The notes beneath the pieces were generated by a model. The model had not been told where the DNA came from. It did no database searches and was given only the letters and a program-made list of their open reading frames with translations. DNA of 5,828 nucleotides, taken from Bacteroides sp. Its GTDB lineage: Bacteria > Bacteroidota > Bacteroidia > Bacteroidales > Bacteroidaceae. A program made the translations under genes and the position numbers. The stretch lies in contig JASLIW010000007.1 of assembly GCA_030152865.1 (NCBI GenBank), positions 1 through 5,828 of the forward strand. Direction: 5' to 3'. The number at the start of each line of letters is the position of its first letter. The stretch's first letter is position 1. Shown here piece after piece: positions 1-5,828 of the stretch.

Positions 1-498
1 ATGGTGTTCAGCGCGCTCCTCTTCATTTCTGTAGGTGCCCAAGTGAGGTATGTCTAGACTGTCTAAGATATCTAGTGTGCGCTGAATGCCTTTAGCGTAG
101 CGATCCACACTGTGATTGTTGGCTGTAAGCAATAGGTCAAAACCAGCATCTTTTGTGGCTTGAGCAAGCTCAGCTGGTGCCGAAAACTGGGGATAGCCCG
201 AGTATGGTTTTACTCCTATGGGTGTTTCTAAGTTGGCAACAGCCAAATCTGCCGCTTGTATTTCGGTTTTTACTAAACTGAAATAGCTGGAGTAATCATA
301 AGCTTCTGGAGTTTTGGCAGCAGTGAGTTGGGCTTTATGCTGCATTATATCTCCGACAAACAGTAAGCTAATGGTATCTTGGTGTTGAGTGATCGAGTCG
401 ACAGTAGTAGCTGGAGAGATTCTTGTAGATGTGTTCTGGTTTTTACAGCTTGAAAATACTAAAAGACTAAGTAGGAGCAGGGGGCTGATCTTGTGCAT
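1..498 (-). CDS. CapA-family (PGA_cap) lipoprotein, 3' end beyond window
   Basis: The first 166 codons of a gene that runs off the left edge, read by translating the minus strand from the ATG at 498-496. No other in-frame start lies between it and the upstream terminator. Residues 1-18 form a lipoprotein signal: MHK, a Leu-rich core, then VFSSC with Cys18 as the lipidated residue. The residues after the Cys (KNQN) lack the acidic run of Bacteroidota surface-export signals, so a periplasm-facing anchor is more likely than surface display (inference). The mature part matches the start of the CapA/PGA_cap fold, which resembles metallophosphatases: LLFVGDIM at 45-52, ADLAVANLETPI at 83-94 and FDLLLTANNHSVD at 120-132, with Asp50, Asn89/Glu91 and Asn127/His129 in the usual metal-site motifs. 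CapA was named for poly-gamma-glutamate capsule synthesis, but no capsule genes are visible here, so the substrate is unknown. The family is sure; the role is not. Confidence 0.88.
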   Translation of the reverse strand, partial: MHKISPLLLLSLLVFSSCKNQNTSTRISPATTVDSITQHQDTISLLFVGDIMQHKAQLTAAKTPEAYDYSSYFSLVKTEIQAADLAVANLETPIGVKPYSGYPQFSAPAELAQATKDAGFDLLLTANNHSVDRYAKGIQRTLDILDSLDIPHLGTYRNEEERAEHH

Positions 499-513
499 GT
501 GATGAGTAGGTAT

Positions 514-543
514 AAAAAAAGGGAGGCGATTGGCCTCCCTTTT
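514..543 (-). terminator. Intrinsic terminator of the ffh-folD transcript
   Basis: Read on the minus strand, a perfect 7-bp G+C-rich stem (GGGAGGC at 521-527 pairing with GCCTCCC at 533-539) closes a 5-base loop. The stem can be extended by four A-U pairs (540-543 with 517-520). A run of seven U follows in the RNA (A at 514-520 on the plus strand). It begins 13 bases past the folD stop codon. The hairpin and long U-tract fit a factor-independent terminator acting leftward. On the plus strand the sequence after the stem is only TTTTGG, and no plus-strand gene reads into it. Confidence 0.9.
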
Positions 544-556
544 GGATTATGTTTGA

Positions 557-1438
557 TTATTTATAAATCGCTTTTTTACCAGCCAAGAGTGTGTTTCTCA
601 TTAAAGAGACTATGGTCATAGGACCTACACCTCCAGGTACGGGTGTTATGTAGGAGCATTTGGGTGCTACATTTTCAAAATCTACATCCCCATGAAGCTT
701 GAAGCCTGACTTGGTTTTGGTAGAGGGCAGTCTTGTAGTGCCAACATCGATTACTACTGCTCCTTCCTTGACCATGTCTGCCTTGACAAACTCGGGCTGA
801 CCTAGTGCAGCAATAATGATGTCTGCGCTTCGACACTCCTCGGCGATATTGGCTGTTCTGCTGTGACAGATGGTTACTGTTGCATTGCCAGGTTGAGCCT
901 TTTGCATCATTAAAGAGGCCATAGGTTTTCCTACAATATTGCTACGTCCCAGTACGACACATTTCTTACCCGAGGTTTCAATATTGTACCTTCTAAGCAA
1001 TTCGAGGATGCCATTGGGCGTGGCCGATATATAGCAAGGTAAGCCTATGGACAAGCGACCTACATTTATTGGATGAAACCCATCAACGTCTTTGCGGTAG
1101 TCAATAGCCTCAATTACTTTCTGCTCGGCAATGTGGTCTGGCAGGGGGAGTTGAACAATAAAGCCATCTACATCTTCGTCTTTATTTAGTTCTTCTACTT
1201 TTTGAAGTAGTTCTTCCTCTGTTACATCATTTTCGTAGCGAATCAAGGTTGATTTGAAGCCGCACTGTTCACAAGCTTTTACTTTTGAAGCTACGTAGGT
1301 TTCACTACCTCCATCATGTCCTACTAAAATAGCAGCTAGATGGGGTCGTTTGCCTCCATTGGCAACAATTTCTTTTACTTCTTCGGCAATTTCTTGCTTA
1401 ATCTGCTGAGAGACAGCTTTTCCATCAATAAGTTTCAT
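557..1438 (-). CDS. folD: Bifunctional methylenetetrahydrofolate dehydrogenase / methenyltetrahydrofolate cyclohydrolase FolD
   Basis: FolD oxidises 5,10-methylene-THF to 5,10-methenyl-THF with NADP+ and hydrolyses that to 10-formyl-THF, feeding purine and formyl-methionine synthesis in the cytoplasm. The 293-residue protein has normal family length and is complete. Visible signatures in order: SETYVASK at 45-52, with Tyr48 and the catalytic Lys52; GFIVQLPLP at 92-100, with the active-site Gln96; KDVDGF at 116-121, with folate-binding Asp119; the Rossmann dinucleotide loop GRSNIVGKPM at 164-173; and PVPGGVGPMT at 266-275. No key residue is missing. The start is the ATG at 1438-1436, which gives the usual MKLIDGK beginning. 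It lies 30 bases after the ffh stop with no recognisable promoter between them, so it is probably co-transcribed with ffh. A strong terminator follows its stop. Confidence 0.97.
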   Translation of the reverse strand: MKLIDGKAVSQQIKQEIAEEVKEIVANGGKRPHLAAILVGHDGGSETYVASKVKACEQCGFKSTLIRYENDVTEEELLQKVEELNKDEDVDGFIVQLPLPDHIAEQKVIEAIDYRKDVDGFHPINVGRLSIGLPCYISATPNGILELLRRYNIETSGKKCVVLGRSNIVGKPMASLMMQKAQPGNATVTICHSRTANIAEECRSADIIIAALGQPEFVKADMVKEGAVVIDVGTTRLPSTKTKSGFKLHGDVDFENVAPKCSYITPVPGGVGPMTIVSLMRNTLLAGKKAIYK

Positions 1439-1468
1439 GGTATTTGTATTTAAGAGTTAGTGAGATGC

Positions 1469-2791
1469 TTACATTTTGGGCATAAAGCGTGCTAGCTTGC
1501 CGGGCCCACCTGTTACCATCTTCATCATTTTACGTGTTTGATCAAACTGTTTGAGCAGTCTGTTTACTTCTTGAATCGTTGTACCACTACCATCGGCTAT
1601 TCTTTTGCGGCGTGAGCCATTTAATACACCAGGATTAGTACGTTCCTCGGGTGTCATAGAGTAGATGATGGCTTCGATACTCTTAAAGGCATCGTCATCA
1701 ATATCTATATCTTTAATGGCTTTGCCCACACCAGGGATCATAGAGGCTAACTCTTTGAGGTTACCCATCTTTTTGATTTGGTGAATCTGAGACAAGAAGT
1801 CATTGAAGTCAAATTGGTTCTTCTGAATTTTCTTTTGAAGCTTTTTAGCTTCTTCTTCGTCGTATTGTTCTTGAGCACGCTCTACCAGTGAGACGATATC
1901 ACCCATTCCCAAGATACGGTCTGACATACGAGATGGGTGGAACTGGTCAATCGCATCTAGCTTTTCACCTGTACCTACAAATTTAATAGGCTTGTTGACA
2001 ACGGTGCGGATAGAAAGAGCTGCACCACCACGAGTATCACCATCAAGTTTGGTTAAGACTACTCCATCGAAATCAAGTCGGTCGTTAAACTCCTTAGCTG
2101 TATTTACAGCATCTTGACCTGTCATGGAGTCAACTACAAATAATACTTCATTGGGATTGATTGCTTTCTTGATAGCAGAGATTTCTTTCATCATCTCTTC
2201 ATCAATAGCTAGACGGCCAGCCGTATCAATAATCACCACGTCATTGCCTTTAGACTTGGCTTCGTTGATAGCATTTTTAGCAATATCTACTGGGTTTTTA
2301 CAGTCTGGCTCAGCATAAACAGGTACTTGGATCTGTTCGCCCAGTACTTTCAGCTGATCAATTGCAGCAGGACGATACACGTCACAGGCTACAAGTAGGG
2401 GTTTCTTATTCTTTTTGGATTTAAGAAGCTTGGCTAGCTTTCCTGAAAAAGTGGTTTTACCAGAACCTTGTAGCCCCGACATTAGAATGACAGCAGGTTC
2501 ACCTTTGATATCGAAGTCTGCAGTTTCACCACCCATAAGTTGGGTTAGCTCATCGTGCACGATCTTCACCATCAATTGACTAGGCTTAACAGCTGTAAGA
2601 ACGTCTTGACCTAGAGCTTTGTCTTTTACTGTATCTGTAAAAGTCTTTGCTACTTTGTAGTTTACGTCAGCATCTAATAAGGCTCTTCTTACATCTTTTA
2701 ATGTTTCTGCAACATTTATTTCGGTGATTTGTCCTTCACCTTTAAGTAATTTAAACGACCTCTCGAGTCTTTCACTTAAATTATCAAACAT
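1469..2791 (-). CDS. ffh: Signal recognition particle GTPase Ffh (SRP54)
   Basis: Ffh binds SRP RNA and signal sequences emerging from the ribosome. With its receptor FtsY it delivers inner-membrane proteins to the SecYEG translocon. The 440-residue protein is complete and has normal length. The N domain (about 1-90, starting MFDNLSERLE) precedes the G domain: P-loop GLQGSGKTT at 106-114, DVYRPAA at 137-143, DTAGR at 189-193, TKLDGD at 247-252, then GTGEK at 273-277 and GMGDI at 295-299. The methionine-containing M domain (about 325-440) carries the SRP-RNA-binding motif SRRKRIADGSGT at 393-404, and ends in KMMKMV and a Gly/Pro/Met-rich tail. The start ATG at 2791-2789 gives the standard N terminus. 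A Bacteroidota-type -7 box lies 58 bases upstream, within an 83-base gap after the MATE gene. folD follows after 30 bases and probably shares the transcript. Confidence 0.98.
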   Translation of the reverse strand: MFDNLSERLERSFKLLKGEGQITEINVAETLKDVRRALLDADVNYKVAKTFTDTVKDKALGQDVLTAVKPSQLMVKIVHDELTQLMGGETADFDIKGEPAVILMSGLQGSGKTTFSGKLAKLLKSKKNKKPLLVACDVYRPAAIDQLKVLGEQIQVPVYAEPDCKNPVDIAKNAINEAKSKGNDVVIIDTAGRLAIDEEMMKEISAIKKAINPNEVLFVVDSMTGQDAVNTAKEFNDRLDFDGVVLTKLDGDTRGGAALSIRTVVNKPIKFVGTGEKLDAIDQFHPSRMSDRILGMGDIVSLVERAQEQYDEEEAKKLQKKIQKNQFDFNDFLSQIHQIKKMGNLKELASMIPGVGKAIKDIDIDDDAFKSIEAIIYSMTPEERTNPGVLNGSRRKRIADGSGTTIQEVNRLLKQFDQTRKMMKMVTGGPGKLARFMPKM

Positions 2792-2849
2792 ATATGATTA
2801 AAATTTCAGATTTTGTTTATGATTTTCAACTCTCACTATAAGGATGTTA

Positions 2850-2857
2850 CAAAGGTA
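2850..2857 (-). promoter_or_regulatory. Putative -7 promoter box of ffh-folD
   Basis: On the minus strand this reads TACCTTTG, an exact match to the TAnnTTTG -7 element used by the primary sigma factor of Bacteroidota. It lies in the short gap between the MATE stop and the ffh start and would give a leader of roughly 50 bases. I cannot see a clear TTTG -33 element at 19-21 bases upstream, where the sequence would overlap the end of the MATE gene. The leader is A/T-rich with no Shine-Dalgarno sequence, as is normal for this phylum. The site is inferred from the motif and its position only. Confidence 0.55.
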
Positions 2858-2874
2858 CTAATAAAGTCTGGTAT

Positions 2875-4200
2875 TTATATCTTTTTGTTTTGCCAATTTC
2901 CCTTCTTGAAGTAGAGGATACTGACAATAAAGAGTAGGCCATAATAGACTATTTCTGTTGTAAAACAAATTTCAACGGGTGCCTTAAAGCCTAGCCCTAC
3001 TATTGCTATGTAGGCTGTATAAATGATCAGTGTAATCATTTCTAGCCAGAGGGCCGAGCGTGTGTTACCTGTACCAGATATGGCGTTAAACACTATATTG
3101 GCTACTGATGCCAATAACATAGCAATACTTATAACATAAATCGAATTTATGGAGTCATTTATTATTACCTCATTGTTGGTATAAATGGATAAGATAAATC
3201 GGGGAAAAATAAGGGCAAAAGCGACCAGAATGGTCATAATAGTAAAGGAGACTCTTGCTATCTTCCATACAAGTTTGGATACATTTTCTACGCCACTTGC
3301 TCCTATCAGATTACTCACTAAGCTATTGGAGGTCGTTGAAAGTGCATTGACAGGAATGAGCATAACTACATAGATACTTCTGACGATATTGCTAATGGCT
3401 AGTTGGTGTTCCCCTAATCGCTCTACGGCTACGAAGAATACAAACCATGTTGACATAGAAAGGAAGTACTGGAGCATGGTAAATGAAGATATATTTAGGA
3501 TTCGAGCCAAAAGCTTTGGGTCGAAGGAGTGTTTGAAGTTGCTTAGTCCGTATTTGGCAAAATCGACCTTAGCATAGGTATAGATGACAAAAAAGAGGAT
3601 GGAGGTAGCTTCTGCTAGTACAGAAGCCAGTGCTGCCCCTTTGATACCCATTTCTGGTAAGCCAAAGTTTCCAAATATTAGGCCATAGTCTAAAACAATA
3701 TTTGTAGCTGCCATGACGATAGAATTGACAATCATGACTTTGGTTCGTGTTATCCCAACATAGAAGGCACGAAACATGACATTGATAAAAGAGAAGAAAA
3801 AACCATAGATACGCCAGTCCAAAAACTCCATGGTTGCGCTATAGACATTGGGCGATTTAACCAAGAGGTGCATGATATCTCCTCCAAAAGCTTTGGTCAG
3901 GCCAAAAAGTAAGAGCGCTAGGCCGAGCAAGAAGATAAGGCCTTGAATCATGACAGGGCCTACCTCCCAATATCTTTTTTCTCCATTACGTCGGGCTATG
4001 ACAATTTGCGAACCCGTACTGAAGCCAAAAGCTATGGTAAAGATACAGATGTATAGAAGCCCACCCATAGCAGAGCCTCCAATAGCTACTTCACTCACAC
4101 GTCCTAAGAAGGCTGTATCGGTGACATTGATGATGTTTTGCGCGAGCAAGCTAAGTAGAATAGGGTAGCTTACTTTCCAGATATCTTTATTTGTATACAT
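2875..4200 (-). CDS. MATE-family multidrug/small-molecule efflux transporter
   Basis: An integral inner-membrane antiporter that is expected to export organic cations, drugs or metabolites in exchange for Na+ or H+. The 441-residue protein is complete and shows about 12 hydrophobic helices in two bundles (roughly 10-30, 45-67, 83-103, 127-150, 157-178, 187-209, then 235-258, 267-290, 313-334, 352-374, 384-405, 411-431). Family signatures include NVTDTAFLGR at 25-34, with the helix-1 acidic residue Asp28; NIVLDYGLIFG at 167-177; PEMGIKGAALA at 182-192; VERLGEHQLAISNIV at 259-273; and GTGNT at 376-380. It resembles the DinF/NorM-like MATE proteins common in Bacteroidales, but substrate and coupling ion cannot be read from the sequence. 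The start ATG at 4200-4198 is followed directly by helix 1, and a -7 box lies 32 bases upstream. No hairpin terminator follows its stop, so some readthrough into ffh is possible. Confidence 0.93.
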   Translation of the reverse strand: MYTNKDIWKVSYPILLSLLAQNIINVTDTAFLGRVSEVAIGGSAMGGLLYICIFTIAFGFSTGSQIVIARRNGEKRYWEVGPVMIQGLIFLLGLALLLFGLTKAFGGDIMHLLVKSPNVYSATMEFLDWRIYGFFFSFINVMFRAFYVGITRTKVMIVNSIVMAATNIVLDYGLIFGNFGLPEMGIKGAALASVLAEATSILFFVIYTYAKVDFAKYGLSNFKHSFDPKLLARILNISSFTMLQYFLSMSTWFVFFVAVERLGEHQLAISNIVRSIYVVMLIPVNALSTTSNSLVSNLIGASGVENVSKLVWKIARVSFTIMTILVAFALIFPRFILSIYTNNEVIINDSINSIYVISIAMLLASVANIVFNAISGTGNTRSALWLEMITLIIYTAYIAIVGLGFKAPVEICFTTEIVYYGLLFIVSILYFKKGNWQNKKI

Positions 4201-4232
4201 AGTCTGTTTATTAGGTTCAAATTATGAGTTTG

Positions 4233-4240
4233 CAAATATA
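4233..4240 (-). promoter_or_regulatory. Putative -7 promoter box of the MATE gene
   Basis: On the minus strand this reads TATATTTG, an exact TAnnTTTG match, ending 32 bases before the MATE ATG. It would give a leader of about 25 bases without a Shine-Dalgarno sequence. It lies downstream of the probable rho terminator, which fits a separate transcription unit for the transporter. No TTTG -33 element is evident at the usual spacing; that region holds the CTAAT/ATTAG cluster instead. This is motif and position evidence only. Confidence 0.55.
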
Positions 4241-4252
4241 GAAGTTCTTTGT

Positions 4253-4277
4253 CTAATTCTATTCTAGATTAGCTAAT
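4253..4277. promoter_or_regulatory. Possible operator: CTAAT/ATTAG half-site cluster upstream of the MATE promoter
   Basis: Three half-sites sit within 25 bases: CTAAT at 4253-4257, ATTAG at 4268-4272 and CTAAT at 4273-4277. The first two form an imperfect dyad (CTAATTCTA facing TAGATTAG), and the last two form the perfect 10-bp palindrome ATTAGCTAAT. The cluster starts 12 bases upstream of the putative -7 box, covering the -33 region, where a repressor or activator could act. No regulator gene is visible nearby. A+T-rich DNA yields such dyads by chance, so this is a weak call. Confidence 0.25.
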
Positions 4278-4285
4278 TAAATACA

Positions 4286-4321
4286 AAACGGGTGGTATAG
4301 AAGCTTCTATACCACCCGTTT
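4286..4321 (-). terminator. Probable rho terminator: perfect 36-bp palindrome
   Basis: Two 18-base arms (4286-4303 and 4304-4321) are exact reverse complements, centred on AAGCTT. The outer part of each arm is G+C-rich (CGGGTGG with CCACCCG). In the minus-strand RNA the hairpin ends in UUU and continues UGUAUUUAAUU, a moderately U-rich tail. It begins 24 bases after the rho stop codon. A very stable stem with a small loop and this position fit an intrinsic terminator for rho. The tail is weaker than that of the folD terminator, so termination may be partial. Because the palindrome has no built-in spacer, it could also form a cruciform in DNA. Confidence 0.8.
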
Positions 4322-4345
4322 AAAAGTATATTATGATTGGATCTA

Positions 4346-5828
4346 TTATCCGTTCATGCTCAGTAAGAATTCCTCATTGTTGAGGGTGTTCTCCATACGT
4401 TTTTTTACAAACTCTAGGGCTTCAACTGGATTCATATCCGATAATATCTTACGGAGTATCCACATACGATCTAGAGTCGTTTGATCTTGAAGTAGATCTT
4501 CTCTACGTGTGCTAGATGCAGTAATATTAACTGCTGGGAATATTCTTTTGTTGGCTAGGTTTCTATCAAGCTGTAGCTCCATGTTACCTGTACCCTTGAA
4601 TTCCTCAAAGATTACTTCGTCCATTTTTGAACCTGTATCGATTAGGGCTGTTGCGATGATAGTCAGTGAGCCTCCATTTTCGATGTTACGGGCTGCTCCA
4701 AAGAAGCGTTTGGGTTTGTGCAATGCATTGGCATCTACACCACCAGAGAGTACCTTGCCTGATGCAGGTGCTACTGTATTGTATGCTCGAGCCAAGCGTG
4801 TTATTGAGTCTAAGAAGATAACTACATCGTGTCCGCATTCTACCATGCGTTTTGCTTTTTCAAGCACGATACCCGCTACCTTGACATGACGATCTGCAGG
4901 TTCATCAAAGGTCGATGCGATTACTTCAGCATTGACGCTACGTGCCATATCAGTCACTTCTTCTGGACGCTCATCAATCAGTAGCATAATCATGTATGCT
5001 TCTGGGTGATTTTTGGCGATGGCATTAGCTATGTTTTTAAGTAAGATGGTCTTACCTGTTTTGGGTTGTGCTACAATTAGTCCACGCTGTCCTTTACCAA
5101 TTGGTGAGAATAGATCTACAATACGAGTAGACATGCTATCTGAGCTGTCTCCTTTGCAAAGGTGGAATTTCTCATCGGGGAAAAGTGGGGTAAGGTGATC
5201 AAAAGAGACACGATCTCTTACATAAGAGGGTTGTCTTCCATTAATCATTTTTACTTTTACAAGCGGGAAGTATTTTTCTCCTTCTTTGGGTGGGCGAATA
5301 ACGCCTTCCACAACATCTCCTGTGCGCAATCCAAATAGCTTGATTTGAGATTGGGATACGTAGATATCATCGGGAGATGACAGGTAGTTATAATCAGATG
5401 AGCGCAGGAATCCATATCCATCTTGCATGGTTTCAAGTACGCCAGATCCCGTTAATATATCATCAAACTCATAAGATTTGTTGTCTTTGTTTGCTTGACG
5501 GTTGTTATTGTCTTTGCGTTGATTATTATTATTATCGTTGCGCTTGTTGTTGCGGTTGTCTTTGTTATCTCTAAGGTCCTTTTTCTCAAAAGCTTCTTTT
5601 TGCTCTTTTTGAGGAGGAGTTATTTCAGGAGTAGCCACAATTGTTTCCATTTTAGACGCTGGTTTTGTAACCAACTCTTCTATCGGAACAAAATCTTCTT
5701 GGGGTTTGCTAGCTGTATTGGCTTTTTTAGGGCTTTGTTTTGGCTCTACTTTTTTAGTAGTAGCTGCTTCCTTTTTTGTGGTTTTTGCTTTGGGTTCAGC
5801 TTTTGTCTCCTCTTTTTTTTCTGCTGCC
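4346..5828 (-). CDS. rho: Transcription termination factor Rho, 5' end beyond window
   Basis: Rho is a hexameric ATP-driven RNA translocase that binds C-rich nascent RNA and releases RNA polymerase. The C terminus is complete (ends SMNG), and 493 codons are visible. A TTG at 5674-5672 could be taken as a start, but the frame stays open to the window edge and reads as more of the same linker, so the real start lies further right, as does any Rho-N/SAP-like domain. Visible residues numbered from the edge: Lys/Ala/Glu/Thr-rich linker at about 1-80; Asn/Asp/Arg/Lys-rich tract at 84-117; OB/cold-shock RNA-binding domain at about 129-192 (GVLETMQDGYGFLR, PDDIYVS, LRTGD, IRPPKEGE); Walker A QPKTGKT at 254-260; DERPEEV with the catalytic Glu region at 285-291; Walker B VVIFLDS at 335-341; Q-loop SGGVDANAL at 361-369; R-loop KGTGN at 411-415; arginine-finger region STRRE at 439-443. 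The core is very close to E. coli Rho. A hairpin terminator follows. Confidence 0.98.
   Translation of the reverse strand, partial: AAEKKEETKAEPKAKTTKKEAATTKKVEPKQSPKKANTASKPQEDFVPIEELVTKPASKMETIVATPEITPPQKEQKEAFEKKDLRDNKDNRNNKRNDNNNNQRKDNNNRQANKDNKSYEFDDILTGSGVLETMQDGYGFLRSSDYNYLSSPDDIYVSQSQIKLFGLRTGDVVEGVIRPPKEGEKYFPLVKVKMINGRQPSYVRDRVSFDHLTPLFPDEKFHLCKGDSSDSMSTRIVDLFSPIGKGQRGLIVAQPKTGKTILLKNIANAIAKNHPEAYMIMLLIDERPEEVTDMARSVNAEVIASTFDEPADRHVKVAGIVLEKAKRMVECGHDVVIFLDSITRLARAYNTVAPASGKVLSGGVDANALHKPKRFFGAARNIENGGSLTIIATALIDTGSKMDEVIFEEFKGTGNMELQLDRNLANKRIFPAVNITASSTRREDLLQDQTTLDRMWILRKILSDMNPVEALEFVKKRMENTLNNEEFLLSMNG
5477..5578 (-). other. Low-complexity Asn/Asp/Arg/Lys-rich insertion in Rho
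   Basis: This coding stretch specifies about 34 residues made almost only of Asn, Asp, Arg, Lys and Gln (DLRDNKDNRNNKRNDNNNNQ and onward), with no hydrophobic residues apart from one Leu and one Ala. At the DNA level it is biased towards AAT/AAC/GAT/AAA codons and includes four AAT codons in a row at 5522-5533. It joins the Lys/Ala/Glu/Thr-rich linker to the RNA-binding domain and is predicted to be disordered. Long disordered insertions at this place are known in Rho of Bacteroidota; in Bacteroides thetaiotaomicron one has been linked to Rho phase separation and gut fitness. Confidence 0.85.

Noticed and set aside
2124..2318. A short plus-strand open frame with hydrophobic stretches opposite ffh
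   Set aside because: It is antisense to the conserved G domain of Ffh; the hydrophobic look comes from reading the complementary strand of that sequence.
2795..2835. A/T-rich repeats (AAAATC, GATTTT) after the MATE gene considered as a terminator hairpin
   Set aside because: The repeats are direct rather than inverted and give no stable stem.
3185..4168. Three plus-strand open frames of 62-72 codons opposite the MATE gene
   Set aside because: All lie inside the transporter gene with no independent start signals or family resemblance.
4509..4889. A 126-codon open frame on the plus strand opposite rho
   Set aside because: It lies entirely antisense to the highly conserved Rho ATPase core, has no recognisable protein features and no promoter; it is a by-product of the codon use of rho.
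5377..5574. Plus-strand open frame with a Cys/Tyr/Leu-rich end opposite the Rho N-terminal region
   Set aside because: The unusual composition is simply the complement of the AAT/AAC/AAA-rich disordered tract.
5480..5575. Repetitive-looking trinucleotide sequence considered as a CRISPR or tandem repeat array
   Set aside because: There are no spaced direct repeats of constant length; it is in-frame coding sequence for an Asn/Asp/Arg/Lys-rich linker.

Overview
This window is one block of chromosomal housekeeping DNA in which every convincing gene lies on the minus strand. Transcription therefore runs from the right edge to the left: rho (5' end cut off by the window), a MATE-family transporter, ffh, folD, and a CapA-family lipoprotein (3' end cut off). 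The protein sequences, moderate A+T richness, lack of Shine-Dalgarno sequences, two TAnnTTTG-type -7 boxes and the asparagine-rich N-terminal insertion in Rho all point to Bacteroidota, most likely order Bacteroidales. The genus cannot be told from the sequence alone.

Layout, right to left. 5828-4346 holds Rho, from a disordered N-terminal region (Lys/Ala/Glu/Thr-rich, then Asn/Asp/Arg/Lys-rich) through the RNA-binding domain and the complete ATPase core. 4345-4201 is a 145-base gap with a perfect 36-bp palindrome (probable rho terminator), a cluster of CTAAT/ATTAG half-sites and a -7 box for the next gene. 4200-2875 encodes a 12-helix MATE efflux protein. 2874-2792 is an 83-base gap with a -7 box for ffh. 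2791-1469 (ffh) and 1438-557 (folD) are 30 bases apart and probably form one transcript, ending at a strong hairpin-plus-U7 terminator at 543-514. 498-1 is the start of a CapA-like lipoprotein whose ATG lies only 15 bases beyond that U-tract.

The genes do not form one pathway. Rho ends transcription, Ffh delivers nascent membrane proteins to the translocon, FolD supplies one-carbon folates, the MATE protein exports small molecules, and the CapA-like protein is an envelope-anchored putative enzyme of unknown substrate. I see no mobile element, CRISPR array, tRNA, rRNA or defence system, and no evidence of a new multi-gene system. The points most worth a second look are the Rho disordered insertion with its in-frame trinucleotide run, the CapA-like lipoprotein pressed against the folD terminator, and the regulatory-looking DNA upstream of the MATE gene. 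There is no gene-free stretch longer than 145 bases.
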